Program-made: the position numbers and the translations under genes
Origin: Hexactinellida sp. DTS-2022
Lineage: Eukaryota > Porifera > Hexactinellida
Direction: 5' to 3'
NCBI GenBank assembly: GCA_028753945.1
Contig: JAPNXP010000003.1
Coordinates: 4,526,001-4,590,000 of the forward strand
DNA: 64,000 bases
The notes under the pieces: generated by a model
Told to the model about the DNA's origin: nothing
Databases searched by the model: none
Seen by the model: only the letters and a program-made list of their open reading frames with translations
Shown: piece after piece, positions 60,703-64,000 of the stretch
Position numbering within the stretch: the first letter of the stretch is position 1
Layout of the letters: each line of letters opens with the position of its first letter

Positions 60703-62946
60703 ATGGAATCAACTGAATACACCGAAATTTGTGACTATTTACTTCATGAAAAGTACCCCGATAGTGTAAATGCTAAAAATTTGAAGCGAAATTTTAGGAG
60801 GAAGGCATCAAAGTATTTTGTAAATGAAGAAAGAATACTTCATCAAGTAAGTTCGATTCTACGTTTGCAAACTATACTGTTCATTTTTGAACCTCATTTT
60901 ATTGCTTTTCTACTTAATTAAAAACTATATTATAGACAATCCAAGTGGCTGATGGGAGTGAAATATATCGCGAATGTCCTTTGAAGTCAAAAATACTAGA
61001 AATTCTTAAGTTATATCATGACTCTCATCATCCGGGAATAAATGCAACACTAGCCAATATTCGCAGAGAATATTACTGGAGTGGAATGTATACAGAAGTT
61101 CAACTCTATGTAAGTATTTATTTTATGTTGTTATGTATTAGTTAATTACCAGTTGATTGAGATGGATAATTTAGCCAACATATTGCGGAAAAGTATTTAA
61201 TTTATCAAGCAAAGTGTCTGAATATTATTTTCTGTGTTTTATATCTCAAATTGATACTAATTTCTATCAATTTCGCCCTATAAAATCCATTGAAAAAAGA
61301 ATTATGTTGTTTTGACAAAAACTGTCCCCCGGGACAAGTTTTGTAGGGGGGACAGTTTTTGTCAAAACAATGTGCATTTTCTAAATTCATATTTCATTTT
61401 GTAATTATCAAATTCTTGAACCCATTTAAAGGTAATCTACTATATTAACTCGGTACCGGTATAACAATCGACAACTTTTATTCGATTTTTTAGATACACT
61501 TTCATTTTGATTTTGTTTTTATTGTAAAATCGACATGATTCAAGATGTGAGTTAATACGGTTGTTTAGGTAAAAAGTTGTGACACTTGCCAGAGAACAGC
61601 AGCTCAAAAACAAAAATTTAATCGTCCACTTCAGCCTATTGCACAACCAGACAATCCATGGCAACATATCGGCGTAGACTTAATATGTGACTTACCAAAG
61701 TCTCGCGATGGCTATTTACATGTTTTAGTTGTAGTTTGTTATTTGTCAAAGTACGTAGTAGCACGGGCACTGAAATCTAAGCGGTCCAGGGAAGTAATCG
61801 ATCAATTGCGTTCCATTTATTTAACATACGGCACCCCAGATGTCATTCAGCATGATCAAGGACCTGAGTTTCGGAGTAAGGTTAGTTAAATCATGATCAA
61901 TATTAAAAGAGTAAATGTTGAGTGAATCTCTATATTCATACCGCATACAAGTTGTTTTTGCAAATTACAAATATAATAAAGCTTGTTTAACGCACTTGAA
62001 TAATTTATAATAATAAACTGCGTTCAAATAACCACTTGTAACTTCATAGCTTTACCTGTAGGAATTCAAACTATTTCATGAAGCTCTAAAATTTGATAAT
62101 AGATCGACAGCTGCCTACCACCCACAGAGCAACGGCCTTGTGGAAGCACATAATAAGATTTTGAAAGTGTGAGTTAGTTATCTAATTCAATATGTTTTGA
62201 GTACTTTTTCATGAAAAGGTTGCAATGTCAATCAAAACAAATTGCATACAAGTACCGCACATTTAGGAAGATTGAAAAGTTTCGCTTAAATTCAGAAATT
62301 GAATGGCCTGACCGACTGCAAGAGGCATGTTTAGCTTCCAATACACACTTGAAGAAAGCAACTAAGGCGACACCGTTCAAGTTAATGTTTGGACGAAACT
62401 TTAATCCGGCATATCTGTTTAACCAAAATTTTGAAGTTGATGAGGATTATTTTCCTTCTGAGGATGAGAATGAATCCTTAGGCAATGAGCTTTTGAAGTC
62501 CATTTATGAACCAGCTGATGATTGCAACGAATGGGTAGAGCACATGGATTTGCAGAGAAATTCTGATCTTCAAATGGCCTCTGACAATCTCAAACAGGAA
62601 CAAATTCGACAGAAAAGAATATTTGATCTCAAAGTTCAGCAAAGCAGGTAATACTACTTATCGTGTATGTTAGACATATTTAAAACTGCTGATATAACTC
62701 TAATTCTATGAGTAATAGATTAATAATCTGTATCCACAGATCAACAATTCAAGTGTCAGATGAGATACTTATACGAAATGTTAAAAAGGATAAGAAACTC
62801 CCCGGCACCAAAACTCAGCCCAAATACTTTGGACCTATACAGTCAAACAATTAACAAAAGGTCATGTTGTTGTTTCAGAGAAAGAAAAAAAAAGAAAAAA
62901 AGTTCCATTCCATCTAACCAAAAAGTATTTGCAACGCAACATACAG
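60703..62946 (+). other. Intron-split integrase gene (GIN/Ginger or Gypsy-integrase-derived), treated as a fossil
   Basis: Coding blocks are separated by short GT-AG introns. 60703-60846 is an N-terminal region. 60936-61109 holds the His half of the zinc-binding domain (LYHDSHHPGINATL). 61569-61880 holds its CDTC partner and the first part of the integrase core (HIGVDLICDLP, VIQHDQGPEF). 62062-62168 holds the core end with AAYHPQSNGLVEAHNK. 62219-62647 is a charged linker. 62740-62946 is a C-terminal region. This is the HHCC zinc finger and DDE core that move DNA in Gypsy elements, Ginger transposons and the GIN1-type host genes derived from them. No reverse transcriptase, gag or long terminal repeats are seen in the window. 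The splicing argues for Ginger or a domesticated gene. It looks largely whole with about one break in the C-terminal part. Confidence 0.7.
61307..61370. repeat. Small hairpin in an intron of the integrase gene
   Basis: Arms TTGTTTTGACAAAAACTGTC and the reverse complement, continuing in C5/G6 runs, with a ~15-nt loop. A tiny MITE-like palindrome of 64 bp within the intron 61110-61568. Confidence 0.8.
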
Positions 62947-62980
62947 GTATTTAATCATTTGAATTTAATAGTACCGATTA

Positions 62981-63378
62981 TCTATTTTATTAAAACTCGA
63001 TTGTTGCTTGTGTGTGTGTGTGTTTGTGTGTTTGTCCGGATTGTATTAAAGTGATGGGGAATAGAAATCGCGTTTATATATGAGATAGAAATTAGCTTCC
63101 AAATGTTATAATTGGTAAACAAGTATGCTGATTTCGAATTTCATTTATAAATTTCTAATATAAATATTTGTTGTTTACAAAATTAGGTAAACAAAGTATC
63201 GAAAATCAAATGAACCTAGAAATTAGCTTTCAACGGGTATTATAGGTAAACAAATATGCTGATTTCGAAATATTTTTTTTCAAATTTTAAATGTAAATAT
63301 TCATTTTATATTTTAAAAAGCGAGACCGCGTAGTGGTTGAGTTATTTGTCGCAAAGCGACCGAGACCGAAGGGCTCGT
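62981..63378 (+). mobile_element. Helitron-like family A copy
   Basis: Starts TCTATTTTATTAAAACTCG and ends CGAGACCGAAGGGCTCGT. It lies between the last integrase coding block and the exons at 63480 and 63653, so it would be intronic if those belong to one transcript. Confidence 0.8.
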
Positions 63379-63479
63379 TATATTTAAACGGGATGCTTTA
63401 TACGTATATTTTAGAGAAATAGATAACCAATTTTGGTTAGTTTACTTAGTTTACTATTTTAATGATGCACTTCATATAG

Positions 63480-64000
63480 TTTCAACAATCTAAAGCATGC
63501 TCCCCAAATCTGGACTACATTAATTCAAGTGAAGAAGACCTAGGAAACTACATTATTAATAATGAATGTAAGTCAAATGCAAAATACAATTACTGTATCT
63601 TATAAATAAATTTCGAATTGTTACAAATATTATATAGTACATTTTTTAACAGGTGGAAATAGTGATATTGGCGCAATGATTGAAATCTTCGAATCTTCAT
63701 ACACTCCAACTATTTCACAGGATATTTTCGATGGTATCAGATGTAAAGTGATGCAAACCTTAGAAGAAGGATCTTATTTATCTCCATTACATAGAGAGCT
63801 CGACGAAAAATCTAAGTACATGCGTTTTACAGATATTATTTCTTATCATCCTAGTACCTCCTTTACTTATACATTTAAAGAAAAAGTCGCATGCTTAATA
63901 TCCCAGTGGTATAACGAGTACCTCGATCTTAGACAGGTAGAAGAGAATGAATATCATAAACAAAACTATCCCTTAACAGTTCTACTCCCTGTCGTCTTCG
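63480..64000 (+). CDS. Two exons of an unrecognised gene running off the window
   Basis: Exon 63480-63567 (after CATATAG) encodes a Ser/Glu-rich stretch (SSEEDLGNYIINNE) and ends at GTAAGT. The next exon starts at 63653 after TTTAACAG and is open to the window edge (116 codons). The splice restores frame through a split Cys codon. The second exon reads GNSDIGAMIEIFESSYTPTI and later LISQWYNEYLDLRQVEENEY; I recognise no domain. These could be the 3' exons of the integrase transcript, giving the integrase an extra C-terminal domain, or a separate gene. Confidence 0.6.

Overview
The window looks like a piece of an AT-rich metazoan genome, most plausibly a demosponge. Support comes from an NLR-type innate immune gene (death-fold-like N-terminus, NACHT, LRRs), two NHL-repeat genes, a caspase fragment, short GT-AG introns, a 2A-like peptide in front of a transposase-like protein, and a dense load of small DNA transposons. 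Species identity is inference: no rRNA, tRNA or mitochondrial marker is present.

Layout. 1-27.7 kb is one modular tandem-repeat array: 21 direct units and a terminal inverted half unit, each centred on a ~116-bp hairpin. Some units carry a 60-70-bp minisatellite with an 18-bp palindrome just after the hairpin. Two foldback transposons are inserted in its right part (25.1-26.2 kb and 26.6-27.2 kb). 28.1-30.8 kb holds a long intronless Mutator-like transposase gene whose first 67 codons end in a 2A-like peptide, followed by a tiny partial PHD-finger ORF. 32.0-32.6 kb has a broken caspase p20 on the minus strand. 33.7-37.0 kb holds the NLR on the minus strand, open except for one in-frame TAA inside the NACHT domain. 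37.5-44.4 kb is transposon-rich: a Helitron-like element, hAT-type MITEs, a pogo-like remnant and a palindromic element holding three further insertions. A full hammerhead ribozyme core lies at 44540-44589. 44.9-45.9 kb encodes an unrecognised multipass membrane protein (minus). 48.5-49.3 kb is an NHL gene copy with one in-frame TAA, and 51.0-52.2 kb is an intact NHL gene with a coiled coil. 52-58.3 kb is again MITEs, Helitron-like copies and inverted repeats. 60.7-63.0 kb is an intron-split integrase gene of GIN/Ginger/Gypsy-integrase type, and further spliced exons continue to the window edge.

The NLR, caspase fragment and NHL genes fit an immune/cell-death gene neighbourhood, but nothing in the sequence shows that they work together. 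Most of the remaining DNA is transposon-derived. Several unrelated elements share hairpins built on the GCGAAGC mini-hairpin core, and the array hairpins show matched changes on both arms.
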